Shown here piece after piece: positions 7,582-15,011 of a stretch of 16,100 bases of DNA. The notes under the pieces were generated by a model. That model searched no databases. It was not told the origin of the DNA and saw only the letters and a list, made by a program, of their open reading frames with translations. Location of the stretch: assembly GCA_905480445.1 (NCBI GenBank), contig CAJQQJ010000226.1, positions 1 through 16,100 on the forward strand, written 5' to 3'. The translations under genes were made by a program, and so were the position numbers. Source of the stretch: an uncultured Alphaproteobacteria bacterium. Its GTDB lineage: Bacteria > Pseudomonadota > Alphaproteobacteria > UBA7985 > CAJQQZ01. The first letter of the stretch is position 1. The number at the start of each line of letters is the position of its first letter.

Positions 7582-8622
7582 CTAGTAAGCTTGGCTCAAA
7601 ACAGAGCGCAGAGTCTTCATCTCTTCTAGACAATGTCCAGTGCCAAGAACAACGCAAGAAAGCGCGTCATCTGCAATCGTTACAGGCAGGCCAGTTGCTT
7701 GGCGCAGAACGTAGTCGAGGTTACCGAGCAGCGCGCCACCACCTGTCAAAACAATGCCTTTATCAACGATATCAGCAGCAAGTTCTGGTGCCGTTTGCTC
7801 CAGGGCGACTTTCGCCGACTCAACAATAGCGCCAACAGGCTCTGACAAGGCTTCTGCAATCTGGCGTTCAGTGACACGCATTTCACGTGGTACACCGTTC
7901 ATCAAGTCACGGCCTTTGATCTCAATCGCTGCGCCGTCGCCATCTTCGGGCATACAGGCTGAACCGATCAGTTTCTTGATCCGCTCAGCGGACCCCTCAC
8001 CCACAAGCAAGGAATGATTGCGGCGGAGGTAACCAATAATGGCTTCATCCATTTTGTCGCCGCCAACACGGATAGAGCGCGCATAAACAATACCGCCAAG
8101 AGACAGCACCGCGACTTCCGTCGTTCCACCACCGATATCAACGACCATAGAACCTGTCGGCTCAGTCACTGGCAAGCTGGCACCGATAGCAGCAGCCATC
8201 GGCTCTTCGATTAGAAAAACACGACGCGCACCAGCATTTTCAGCAGATTCTTGAATTGCACGACGCTCAACGGCAGTTGATCCAGACGGGACACAAACGA
8301 TAACCTGAGGACGTGCAAAAGAACGACGATTGTGAACCTTGCGAATGAAATGCTTGATCATTTCTTCAGCAACATCAAAGTCGGCGATAACGCCGTCTCT
8401 CAAGGGTCTGATCGCTTGGATATTACCTGGTGTTCGACCTAGCATTTGTTTGGCTTCATCGCCAACTGCCAGAACCTGGCTTTTGCCTTTGATATCAGCC
8501 ATAGCAACGACTGAAGGCTCGTTGAGCACAATTCCCTGACCACGGACATAGACAAGGGTATTCGCTGTACCCAGATCTATCGCCATGTCAGCGGAGATCA
8601 TGCCAAAAAAGCGTCCGAACAT
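7582..8622 (-). CDS. mreB: Actin-like cell shape protein MreB
   Basis: Bacterial actin that forms membrane-bound filaments guiding lateral-wall synthesis; 346 residues, the usual MreB length. Actin-fold ATPase motifs are all visible: phosphate-1 DLGTANT at 16-22, the IEEPMAAAIGA connector at 138-148 with the conserved Glu, phosphate-2 DIGGGTTEVAV at 162-172, and the adenosine motif LTGGGALLGNLD at 292-303. The N-terminal MFGRFFG resembles the amphipathic membrane-binding end of proteobacterial MreB. The ATG at 8620-8622 has an AGGA ribosome site 6 nt upstream. It is the first gene of the mre cluster and sits 133 bp after leuA on the same strand, with a strong hairpin between. Confidence 0.97.
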   Translation of the reverse strand: MFGRFFGMISADMAIDLGTANTLVYVRGQGIVLNEPSVVAMADIKGKSQVLAVGDEAKQMLGRTPGNIQAIRPLRDGVIADFDVAEEMIKHFIRKVHNRRSFARPQVIVCVPSGSTAVERRAIQESAENAGARRVFLIEEPMAAAIGASLPVTEPTGSMVVDIGGGTTEVAVLSLGGIVYARSIRVGGDKMDEAIIGYLRRNHSLLVGEGSAERIKKLIGSACMPEDGDGAAIEIKGRDLMNGVPREMRVTERQIAEALSEPVGAIVESAKVALEQTAPELAADIVDKGIVLTGGGALLGNLDYVLRQATGLPVTIADDALSCVVLGTGHCLEEMKTLRSVLSQAY

Positions 8623-8694
8623 TCAAAATCCTGAAAGAGGTGTCGGCCTAAAATAAATTACCGTGTTGCACTTAACGACCCGAGCTAGAATTTG

Positions 8695-8727
8695 CAAGAG
8701 GCGCAAGCCATTTGCTCGCGCCTCTTG
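8695..8727 (-). terminator. Strong hairpin after leuA, probable terminator
   Basis: Arms 8695-8708 and 8714-8727 (14 bp each) flank a 5-nt loop between leuA and mreB. In minus-strand RNA all 14 positions pair, because one position is a G-U wobble; in plus-strand RNA that position is an A-C mismatch. This favours a role in the leuA transcript. The T-rich tail, however (TTTTCTTTT at 8731-8739), lies on the plus-strand side, so a classic minus-strand U-run is missing. It may end leuA transcripts, protect their 3' end or act in both directions. Confidence 0.6.
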
Positions 8728-8755
8728 AGATTTTCTTTTGCTGAATTGCTAAAAA

Positions 8756-10327
8756 TCAGGCTGTCATAGCCTCTGGTTCGGATTTTTCACGCTTAACGAT
8801 CAATTTGTTCAACGCGTTAATGTAAGCTCTGGCCGAAGCTACAAGCGTATCGTGGTCTGCGCCCTGCCCGTTGACAGTTTTGCCATCTTCTTCCAAACGC
8901 ACAGTAACCTCAGCCTGCGCATCAGTGCCGCCGGTGACCGCATGAACCTGGTAAAGCTGCAAACTCGCGTCTTGTGGCACCATGGCTTTAATAGCATTAA
9001 AGATCGCGTCTACAGGGCCGTTCCCGTCTGCCTTGTGACGCTGTTCAGTGCCATCAATTGTGATAGCAATATCGGCTGTTTGTGGTCCTTCTGAACCGCA
9101 AACAATTTGAACGGATTTGAATTGGATATGCTCATTCTGACGCAAAGCCGAGTCATCAACTAAAGCAATAAGATCTTCGTCAAAGACTTCTTTTTTATGA
9201 TCCGCCAAGTCCTTAAACCGAACAAAAGCGTCATCCAATGAGTTTGCACCCAAATCATCAAAGCCTAATTCTGCCAACTTGTTTTTGAAGGCTGCGCGTC
9301 CGGAATGTTTCCCCAAAACCAAGTTTGACTCGATCAAACCGACTGAGGCTGGTGTCATGATCTCGTAAGTTTCAGCATTCTTCAACATGCCGTCTTGGTG
9401 AATACCAGACTCATGGGCGAAAGCGTTTGCACCAACAATCGCTTTGTTAGGCTGCACTGTGAAGCCCGTCACACCAGAAAGCGTTCTCGAAGCCTTTGTG
9501 ATAACCGTTGAATCCAGCTCTGTATGATAGGGCAAGATATCGCCGCGTACCTTCATCGCCATGGCAATTTCTTCCAAGGAAGCATTACCAGCGCGCTCAC
9601 CAATGCCGTTAATCGTGCATTCAATCTGCCGTGCACCGGCCTCCACTGCGGCCAAAGAGTTGGCAACGGCCAAACCAAGATCGTTGTGGCAATGTACTGA
9701 GATCGTGGCCTTATCGATATTAGGCACGCGATTGAACAGCATAGCAATCAATGCCGCGTATTCTTCGGGTACGGCATAGCCAACTGTATCAGGAATGTTA
9801 ATCGTTGTTGCACCGGCTTTAATCGCCGATTCAACGCAGCGACATAGAAAGTCGTGCTCAGTTCGCGAACCATCTTCTGCTGACCACTCAACGTCATCAC
9901 ACAAGTTACGCGCATGCGTCACTGAATCGACAATCATCTGATGAACTACATCTGGCTCTTTTTGCAGCTTAAACTTCATGTGCAATGGCGACGTCGACAA
10001 GAATGTATGAATGCGAGAAGACTTCGCATATTTCACCGCTTCCCACGCGCGATCGATATCTTTTTTAGAAGCTCGAGCAAGACCAGCGATTGTCGCTTTC
10101 TTTGCCTGCTTCGCGATGGCGCAGACGGCTTCAAAATCACCATTAGAGGCGATTGGAAAACCGGCTTCAATAATATCGACGTTTAATTCTTCAAGAACAG
10201 AAGCGACTTTCAACTTTTCTTCCAAATTCATGGAACAGCCCGGCGATTGTTCGCCATCGCGCAAAGTTGTATCGAAAATTTTAACCTTCTCGGTGTTAAT
10301 CGTAGAGGCCTGATTGGATGTAGACAT
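8756..10327 (-). CDS. leuA: 2-isopropylmalate synthase
   Basis: Condenses acetyl-CoA with 2-ketoisovalerate, the first committed step of leucine synthesis, in the cytoplasm; 523 residues, the LeuA1 (short) form. The TIM-barrel domain starts with FDTTLRDGEQSPG at 18-30, with the metal-binding Asp24 and catalytic Arg23. HCHNDLG at 212-218 supplies the metal His pair, and GIGERAGNASLEE is at 241-253. The HESGIHQDGMLK stretch at about 305-316 belongs to the linker subdomain. Residues from about 395 on form the leucine-sensing regulatory domain that mediates feedback inhibition. The ATG at 10325-10327 has an AAGG ribosome site about 10 nt upstream. The 5' region carries a leucine-rich leader peptide ORF and alternative stems, pointing to attenuation in addition to feedback control. 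Confidence 0.97.
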   Translation of the reverse strand: MSTSNQASTINTEKVKIFDTTLRDGEQSPGCSMNLEEKLKVASVLEELNVDIIEAGFPIASNGDFEAVCAIAKQAKKATIAGLARASKKDIDRAWEAVKYAKSSRIHTFLSTSPLHMKFKLQKEPDVVHQMIVDSVTHARNLCDDVEWSAEDGSRTEHDFLCRCVESAIKAGATTINIPDTVGYAVPEEYAALIAMLFNRVPNIDKATISVHCHNDLGLAVANSLAAVEAGARQIECTINGIGERAGNASLEEIAMAMKVRGDILPYHTELDSTVITKASRTLSGVTGFTVQPNKAIVGANAFAHESGIHQDGMLKNAETYEIMTPASVGLIESNLVLGKHSGRAAFKNKLAELGFDDLGANSLDDAFVRFKDLADHKKEVFDEDLIALVDDSALRQNEHIQFKSVQIVCGSEGPQTADIAITIDGTEQRHKADGNGPVDAIFNAIKAMVPQDASLQLYQVHAVTGGTDAQAEVTVRLEEDGKTVNGQGADHDTLVASARAYINALNKLIVKREKSEPEAMTA

Positions 10328-10369
10328 GGCTATAGAACCTTAGCAAAATATGTTTTTATGAAGTTTGTT

Positions 10370-10445
10370 TCGACCTTGATGTCCCCTGCTCGCCTGCTGC
10401 TGTACAGCTGAAACGCTCAGGGGTGGCTAAGGAGCAGGAGGTCGA
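10370..10445 (-). promoter_or_regulatory. leuA leader RNA: mutually exclusive stems (attenuator-like)
   Basis: On the minus strand the Leu-codon segment CTCCTGCTC (10432-10440) can pair with GAGCAGGGG (10383-10391). The adjoining TCGACCT (10439-10445) can pair with AGGTCGA (10370-10376). The same CAGGGG (10383-10388) can instead pair with CCCCTG (10418-10423), which overlaps the leader stop codon and encloses the palindrome GCTGTACAGC (10399-10408). A ribosome stalled on the Leu codons would block the first pairing and free the second, the logic of amino-acid attenuation. No U-run follows the CCCCTG/CAGGGG stem, so whether it stops transcription by itself, through Rho, or affects leuA translation is open. 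Confidence 0.6.
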
Positions 10446-10536
10446 GACCGAGAAGGCCTAAACGCGCAGCAGAACCAGCATCGGAAGCATTCGCTCTCAA
10501 AGCTCTGAAGTCTCTATGTGGCTGCGTCTTTTTCAT
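10417..10536 (-). CDS. leuL: leuA leader peptide (leucine attenuator), 39 aa
   Basis: This short ORF (ATG at 10534-10536, TGA at 10417-10419) lies 89 bp upstream of leuA on the same strand. Residues 25-36 read RLGLLGLDLLLL, giving eight leucines in twelve residues, with four consecutive Leu codons (CTC CTG CTC CTT) at 33-36, three residues before the stop. That is the pattern of a leader peptide whose translation senses charged leucyl-tRNA. The first 24 residues are basic and Ala-rich (MKKTQPHRDFR start). A stop codon sits just upstream in frame, so ATG is the natural start. The ribosome site is weak. A TAGAAT -10-like box at 10546-10551 would start the transcript only a few bases before the ATG, so the leader may be nearly leaderless. 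The symbol is given by function, not by homology search. Confidence 0.75.
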   Translation of the reverse strand: MKKTQPHRDFRALRANASDAGSAARLGLLGLDLLLLSHP

Positions 10537-10579
10537 GGTGAGGAAATTCTAACCTATTTTTTTGAAAATGGTAGTCTTT

Positions 10580-10599
10580 CTTTGATTTTTTAATCAAAG
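10580..10599. promoter_or_regulatory. 20-bp inverted repeat in the leuA / M24 divergent region
   Basis: CTTTGATT and AATCAAAG are perfect 8-bp arms around TTTT. The repeat sits 30 bp before the M24 gene start and about 44 bp before the leader peptide start. On the minus strand its TTGATT could serve as a -35 box, with TACCAT 18 bp downstream as a weak -10. It is a candidate operator or overlapping promoter element for one or both divergent genes; the regulator is unknown. Confidence 0.35.
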
Positions 10600-10628
10600 T
10601 CGACATGCAACGACAAAAAGGACCCTAG

Positions 10629-11864
10629 ATGATTGACGAAATCTTACTGGAGATAGCCGATGAGCCGTCTCACAGATCTCCAGCAGCTTTCAACCTCCTC
10701 CTTGCGCGACAATCACGTGTAAAAGAAGTGATGAAGCAACAGTCGATCCCGGTCATTTGCATCACTCACCCGATCAACGTGCTTTATGCAACTGGCGCTC
10801 GCAACATGACTGTCTTCTCTTTGATGAATACATCGCGCTATCTGTTAATGTTTGCTGAAGGGCCGACAATCCTTTTTGATTTTTGGGGTTGTTCACATTT
10901 GGCCGAAGGTTTGCCAACATTAGATGAAATCAAAGTCGCGACTGGTGTGTCCTACGTGGCAGCAGGTACTGGCCTGAAAGACCAGGCGAGCAAATGGGCA
11001 GATGAGCTAGCTTCCTACATTTTGGAGTATGTCGGGGAAGGCGCATTGATTGGCGTTGATCGCTTTCACTTCGCAGCATTAGACGCTTTGAGAGAGAGAG
11101 GCTTCACCATAACCGACTCTGACCAAGTCATGGCAAAAGCACGCTCGATCAAAATGCCGATTGAGATGCCCTTCATCAACGAAGCCATGCGGCGAACTGA
11201 ACAAGCAACTGTTGAACTCGCTGATTCACTGGAGGCTGGTGCTTTAGAAATTGAAATCTGGGCTGAATTCTACCGTGGTCTGATTGCTAGGGAGGGCGAA
11301 TACATCTCAACCCGCCTCCTACAAAGCGGCCCAAGAACCTTTCCTTATTTTCAGGAAGCAGGTCCCCGCCCTATCCAATCTGGTGAGCTGCTCTGTTTTG
11401 ACACCGATACAATTGGTTATCACGGCTACGCCGTCGATTACTCCAGAACCTTCTTATGCGGCACTGACCGCGCCACCGATCAACAAAAACATCTCTATAG
11501 GTTGGCCTACGACCAACTCAATCACAACGTCGATCTTTTCCAGCCTGGGACTGAGTTTGAAGAGATAGCAGACAAAGCTTGGCCCATCCCTGAAGAACAC
11601 AAGCCCTATAGCTACTATTGCTTGGCTCATGGTCTCGGCATGTCAGGTGAATACCCTAACATCCCTCATAAGCAACCAGGTGAACCCTATCCACTCAAAG
11701 GCCGCTTGAAACCCGGCATGATCGTCTGTGCTGAATCCTACGTTGGATCCGAGCTCAGTCATGAAGGTGTCAAACTTGAGGATCAGTTGTTAATCACAGA
11801 AAGCGGACCACAGCGGATGTCCCATTTTCCTTTCGACGATCGGTTGTTGGTGAAAGAGATTTGA
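10629..11864 (+). CDS. M24-family metalloenzyme, DddP-like, with altered catalytic position
   Basis: Pita-bread-fold metalloenzyme of 411 residues: an N-terminal creatinase-type domain (about 1-175) and a C-terminal M24 domain. The metal site is complete: Asp258, Asp260, Asp270, His334, Glu369 and Glu384. The double Asp in CFDTDTIG followed ten residues later by VDYSRT, the block TRLLQSGPRTFPYFQEAGPR (229-248) and the ending KLEDQLLIT all resemble the DMSP lyase DddP more than ordinary Xaa-Pro peptidases. DddP from roseobacters is about 447 residues; this protein lacks part of that N terminus. In DddP a proposed catalytic Asp follows the metal His by six residues; here that position is Gly340 (HGLGMSGEYP), while the nearby Tyr329 is kept. 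So it is a DddP relative whose DMSP lyase activity is doubtful; peptidase or another lyase/hydrolase role is possible. The start has an AAGGA site 7 nt upstream. Confidence 0.85.
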   Translation: MIDEILLEIADEPSHRSPAAFNLLLARQSRVKEVMKQQSIPVICITHPINVLYATGARNMTVFSLMNTSRYLLMFAEGPTILFDFWGCSHLAEGLPTLDEIKVATGVSYVAAGTGLKDQASKWADELASYILEYVGEGALIGVDRFHFAALDALRERGFTITDSDQVMAKARSIKMPIEMPFINEAMRRTEQATVELADSLEAGALEIEIWAEFYRGLIAREGEYISTRLLQSGPRTFPYFQEAGPRPIQSGELLCFDTDTIGYHGYAVDYSRTFLCGTDRATDQQKHLYRLAYDQLNHNVDLFQPGTEFEEIADKAWPIPEEHKPYSYYCLAHGLGMSGEYPNIPHKQPGEPYPLKGRLKPGMIVCAESYVGSELSHEGVKLEDQLLITESGPQRMSHFPFDDRLLVKEI

Positions 11865-11892
11865 GAAACAAACTAGTGTCAGAAGCTGCCCT

Positions 11893-12273
11893 CTATTTCT
11901 CGACCAACTGGTCACCTTCCAGGACCTTAGCCGGGTAGCGGTCGCCACGGTCTTTGCCGATCCAAACGATGCCACCTTCAATCTCACGAACTTCGTAACA
12001 AGACCAAGAGCCAGGACCCCAGAGCGAGCAATAGTCATTGTTCTGGATCATCCATTCGCCATAGGTTGGGGGTCTTTGACCATCTGCATAGGTTGTTTTC
12101 CCGTCAGTTCCAAAGAACTGGCGAAAAGGTGGTTCTCCCGTCAAACCAACCGCTGTGTTCCCAGACAAAGAAGCCTTTATTTCTTCGCCGGTCATACGCC
12201 GTTCCTCGGCGTTAGTGCTCACAGACAAAGTTAACATAGCGGCACAAGCAAAAAGGCCGGTTCTTGTTTTCAT
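11893..12273 (-). CDS. Small secreted protein, paralog of its upstream neighbour (DUF995-like)
   Basis: A 126-residue protein with a Sec signal peptide (hydrophobic 7-20, likely cleavage after STNA at 22), so periplasmic or released. The mature part has MTGEEIKASLSGNT (27-40), a G-x-W segment (YGEWM), YCSLW at 81-85, a second Cys at 92, GIVWI at 101-105, YPA at 113-115 and a terminal QLVEK. The two Cys, ten residues apart, may form a disulfide. The pattern resembles the alphaproteobacterial periplasmic DUF995-type family, as judged by eye. Function is unknown. The ATG has an AGGA site 7 nt upstream that touches the stop of the preceding paralog, 9 bp away, so the two are co-translated. It is the last gene of the pepF operon. 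Confidence 0.8.
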   Translation of the reverse strand: MKTRTGLFACAAMLTLSVSTNAEERRMTGEEIKASLSGNTAVGLTGEPPFRQFFGTDGKTTYADGQRPPTYGEWMIQNNDYCSLWGPGSWSCYEVREIEGGIVWIGKDRGDRYPAKVLEGDQLVEK

Positions 12274-12282
12274 AAAGGCGTC

Positions 12283-12675
12283 CTATTTTTCAAGCAGTTG
12301 CTGGCCATCGACAAGACGGGCCGGATAGCGAACGGCGTTCAACTCAGCAATCCAAACGATGCCTTTGCCGGTTTTCCAAAGCTGATAACATTCCCAATCA
12401 GCCGCCGCCCAGAGGGAACAATAGAGATCGTTGCCAGTTTTCCATTTACCGAGGGATGAGCGTTTTCCTGTCTCCGCATAGATCGTCGTGAAATCAGATT
12501 GAAAATACTGTCTGTATGGCCAATCGGGATCAGTCGATATCGCCGTCTTATCCATCAGAGTTTCTCTGATTTCACTCCCCACTAAGCGGACTTCTTCGCT
12601 CGCGTAAACGGGCACAGAAATCAGAAGAAAACCTAAAAGAAAACTAAGTCGAAACAACCTCCGTTGCCCCCGCAT
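12283..12675 (-). CDS. Small secreted protein, paralog of its downstream neighbour (DUF995-like)
   Basis: A 130-residue protein with a signal peptide (hydrophobic 7-22, cleavage near VYA at 25). It shares the layout of the next gene: VGSEIRETL (32-40), YRQYF (54-58), G-K-W (76-78), YCSLW at 85-89, Cys96 ten residues after Cys86, GIVWI at 105-109, YPARL at 117-121 and QLLEK at the end. The two are clearly tandem duplicates that have diverged. The ATG at 12673-12675 lies inside the maoC-like gene (32-bp overlap) and has no obvious ribosome site. A TTG seven codons in, right behind GGAGG, is a less likely alternative. Role unknown; the operon context (peptidase, dehydratase) does not settle it. 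Confidence 0.78.
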   Translation of the reverse strand: MRGQRRLFRLSFLLGFLLISVPVYASEEVRLVGSEIRETLMDKTAISTDPDWPYRQYFQSDFTTIYAETGKRSSLGKWKTGNDLYCSLWAAADWECYQLWKTGKGIVWIAELNAVRYPARLVDGQQLLEK

Positions 12676-13117
12676 TGGTCAGAATAATAACGGTCCAATC
12701 CATTGAAATGGTTGGAACGCCATTAACGGCTGCCTCTAGGGTAAAAGCAAGATAGCCACGATCACGTTTCTTTGAGGAAGAGCGCTTTTCAGTCAGTGTC
12801 ACAGTGCCCTGCAGATCTTCGCCAGGATACCAAGGACGCAACCAACGCAGATTTTCAATGCCGGGAGCTCCAACCGCCCAGGATTTCAGCAGAACTTCGT
12901 TGCAGAATTCCAGGAAGCAAAGCACCTGTGTTTGAAAACCAGAAGCGATCAACCCACCAAAGTGGGTTTTGGCCGCTTCTTCCTCATTCAAATGAAACCG
13001 TTGAGGGTCAAAGTCTTTAGCGAAAGCTTTGATCGCTTCTTTCGTCAGTCCGGCGACCTCGAAGGGGAAAACATATCCCTCTTCGAAGTCTTCAAAGGTT
13101 TTCTTTCCCTCAATCAT
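12644..13117 (-). CDS. MaoC-like acyl dehydratase
   Basis: Hot-dog-fold protein of the MaoC/R-hydratase type, 157 residues. KDFDPQRFHLNEEEAAKT at 34-51 carries the dehydratase motif, with Asp37 and His42 as the catalytic pair, followed by FGGLIASGFQT. Family members hydrate trans-2-enoyl-CoA or related acyl thioesters in the cytoplasm; the exact substrate is not readable here. I start it at the ATG at 13115-13117, which overlaps the pepF stop by one base (TGATG). Upstream in-frame codons would run into the pepF gene and add residues foreign to the family. The overlap implies translational coupling with pepF. Its 3' end overlaps the first small secreted protein gene. Confidence 0.88.
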   Translation of the reverse strand: MIEGKKTFEDFEEGYVFPFEVAGLTKEAIKAFAKDFDPQRFHLNEEEAAKTHFGGLIASGFQTQVLCFLEFCNEVLLKSWAVGAPGIENLRWLRPWYPGEDLQGTVTLTEKRSSSKKRDRGYLAFTLEAAVNGVPTISMDWTVIILTNAGATEVVST

Positions 13118-14946
13118 CAGTCCATTGCTTCCAGTTCGTCGATAAACCTGGAAAGCAAAGAGATGCCCTGATCCCAAAACTTTGGGTCGCTCGCGTCAAG
13201 ACCGAATGGGGCCAAAAGCTCTTTATGTCCCTTCGAGCCACCGGCCTTCAGCATCTCGAGGTATTTTTCAGCAAAGCCAGACTCAGCGTTTTCATAAACG
13301 GCATAGAGTGAGTTAACCAGACAATCACCGAAGGCATAGGCATAGACATAAAAGGGTGAGTGGATGAAATGAGGAATATATGACCAAAAATGCCTGTATT
13401 CATCATCCCAACGAACTGCTGGCCCTAAAGAATCCTCCTGAACCTTTAACCAAATTGCAGCCAGATCATCTGGCAGCAGCTCTGACTCTTTTCTGGCGTC
13501 ATGAACGGCCGTTTCAAACTGATGGAATGCGATCTGGCGCACTACGGTGTTGAGCATGTCTTCGACTTTTCCAGCCAACATGATCTTTCGGTTTAGCGGA
13601 TCTTTTTCTTCGTCTAGGAGACTGCGGAACGTTAACATCTCGCCAAACACAGAGGCAGTTTCCGCAAGCGTGAGAGGCGTGCCAGCCATCAGCGCGCCTT
13701 GCTCGCCAGCAAGGACTTGGTGTACACCATGACCCAACTCATGAGCCAAAGTCATCACGTCTCTAGTCTTGCCTTGATAGTTCAACAGCAGGTATGGATG
13801 CGCTGAAGGGACTGTTGGGTGGGCAAATGCACCTGGAGCCTTTCCGGGCCGGGTTGGAACATCAATCCAATCGTTGTCGAAGAATAGTTTTCCGACCTCA
13901 CCCAAGTCAGGAGAGAAAGCATAGTAGGAATCAAGCACGCGCTTTTTGGCCTGTTCCCAGGGAATGAGAGACTCATTTGCACTTGGCAACGGCGCGTTGC
14001 GGTCCCAATACTCGAGCTGTTCTTTTCCCATCCATTTGGCTTTTAGCGCGTAGTAGCGATGTGCCGTCTTGGGGTAAGCATCGCTTACCGATTTAACCAG
14101 CGCGTCAACGACTTCATCCTCAACCATGTTGGCAAGGTTCTTAGAAGAAACCGGACGTTCAAACTTGCGCCAGCGGTTGGAGATTTCTTTGTCTTTGGCC
14201 AAAGTGTTTGTGATCAGCGTGAAGAGTGTAGAGTTTTCACCCAACACCTGTCCGACCGACTTTCCTGCTTCTTTGCGCACAGTCTCATCGGAATCACTGA
14301 GCTTGCTTAGGACTACGGCTGAAGTCAGCTCTTCCCCTTGAAAAGGGAATCGCAAGCCCGCCATCGTTTCATCAAACAATCTGACCCAGGAGCCACGACC
14401 GGCGACCGACTGCTCATGCAAGAAAGCTTCTAGTTCATCCGATAGCTGGTGTTTTTTGAAGGCCCTTACCTCGGAAAGCCAAGGCTCAAAATGAGCAAGC
14501 TCGGGCGTTTCCAGTTTCTCTTTGTATTTGGCATCGTCCAATTTGTTGAGTTCCAAAGTAAAGAACAACGTCTCAGATGATATCTCAGTTACCCGCTCGC
14601 TCATGGTCTGGTAGAACTGGCTGATTTCAGGATCAGTCATGTTTCCAGCACGCAGCAAACCAGCAAAAGACATGACCTTGCCCATGCCATCACTTAACGC
14701 CTCGTACTCTCTGACGGCCTTTGCAATACGCTCACCACGAGCACGCTTCAATTTACCCTCATAGCGCTTGCGGAATATGGCAGCTTCCTTCTCGAACTTG
14801 ATAAGATCACGTTCTAGTTTCTTGTCCGTTATCCCCTTGTAGAGGTCTTTGAGGTCCCAAACCGGTAAGGTGCCGAGCTCTGGGTCCTGAACCGCATTAG
14901 CATTTGCAGCGGCGAAGTTGGGGCTAGGAAAAGAGGGTGATTGCAT
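13117..14946 (-). CDS. pepF: M3-family oligoendopeptidase F-type zinc peptidase
   Basis: Cytoplasmic zinc metallopeptidase that cuts short peptides, 609 residues, normal for the PepF branch of family M3. The zinc motif HELGH at 402-406 (His402, Glu403, His406) and the third ligand Glu429 in LAETAS are intact. The C-terminal block WSYIPHFIHSPFYVYAYAFG at about 521-540 is the conserved M3 substrate-binding region, with Tyr residues that contact the peptide. The N-terminal helical domain covers roughly 25-330. There is no signal peptide. The ATG at 14944-14946 has a GAGAG site about 8 nt upstream. It is the first gene of a minus-strand operon with the MaoC-like protein and two secreted paralogs, and is divergent from the acyl-CoA synthetase gene. 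The symbol is assigned by family resemblance. Confidence 0.93.
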   Translation of the reverse strand: MQSPSFPSPNFAAANANAVQDPELGTLPVWDLKDLYKGITDKKLERDLIKFEKEAAIFRKRYEGKLKRARGERIAKAVREYEALSDGMGKVMSFAGLLRAGNMTDPEISQFYQTMSERVTEISSETLFFTLELNKLDDAKYKEKLETPELAHFEPWLSEVRAFKKHQLSDELEAFLHEQSVAGRGSWVRLFDETMAGLRFPFQGEELTSAVVLSKLSDSDETVRKEAGKSVGQVLGENSTLFTLITNTLAKDKEISNRWRKFERPVSSKNLANMVEDEVVDALVKSVSDAYPKTAHRYYALKAKWMGKEQLEYWDRNAPLPSANESLIPWEQAKKRVLDSYYAFSPDLGEVGKLFFDNDWIDVPTRPGKAPGAFAHPTVPSAHPYLLLNYQGKTRDVMTLAHELGHGVHQVLAGEQGALMAGTPLTLAETASVFGEMLTFRSLLDEEKDPLNRKIMLAGKVEDMLNTVVRQIAFHQFETAVHDARKESELLPDDLAAIWLKVQEDSLGPAVRWDDEYRHFWSYIPHFIHSPFYVYAYAFGDCLVNSLYAVYENAESGFAEKYLEMLKAGGSKGHKELLAPFGLDASDPKFWDQGISLLSRFIDELEAMD

Positions 14947-15011
14947 CGATATTCTCTCAATAACTTGTCAAATTGAGTTCTTATATGTCAACTTAGACCC
15001 TGATTGACAAT

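Noticed and set aside
13118..13177. A 20-residue N-terminal extension of the MaoC-like protein
   Set aside because: It lies inside the pepF coding end; the TGATG overlap gives a natural coupled start and the usual family N terminus.
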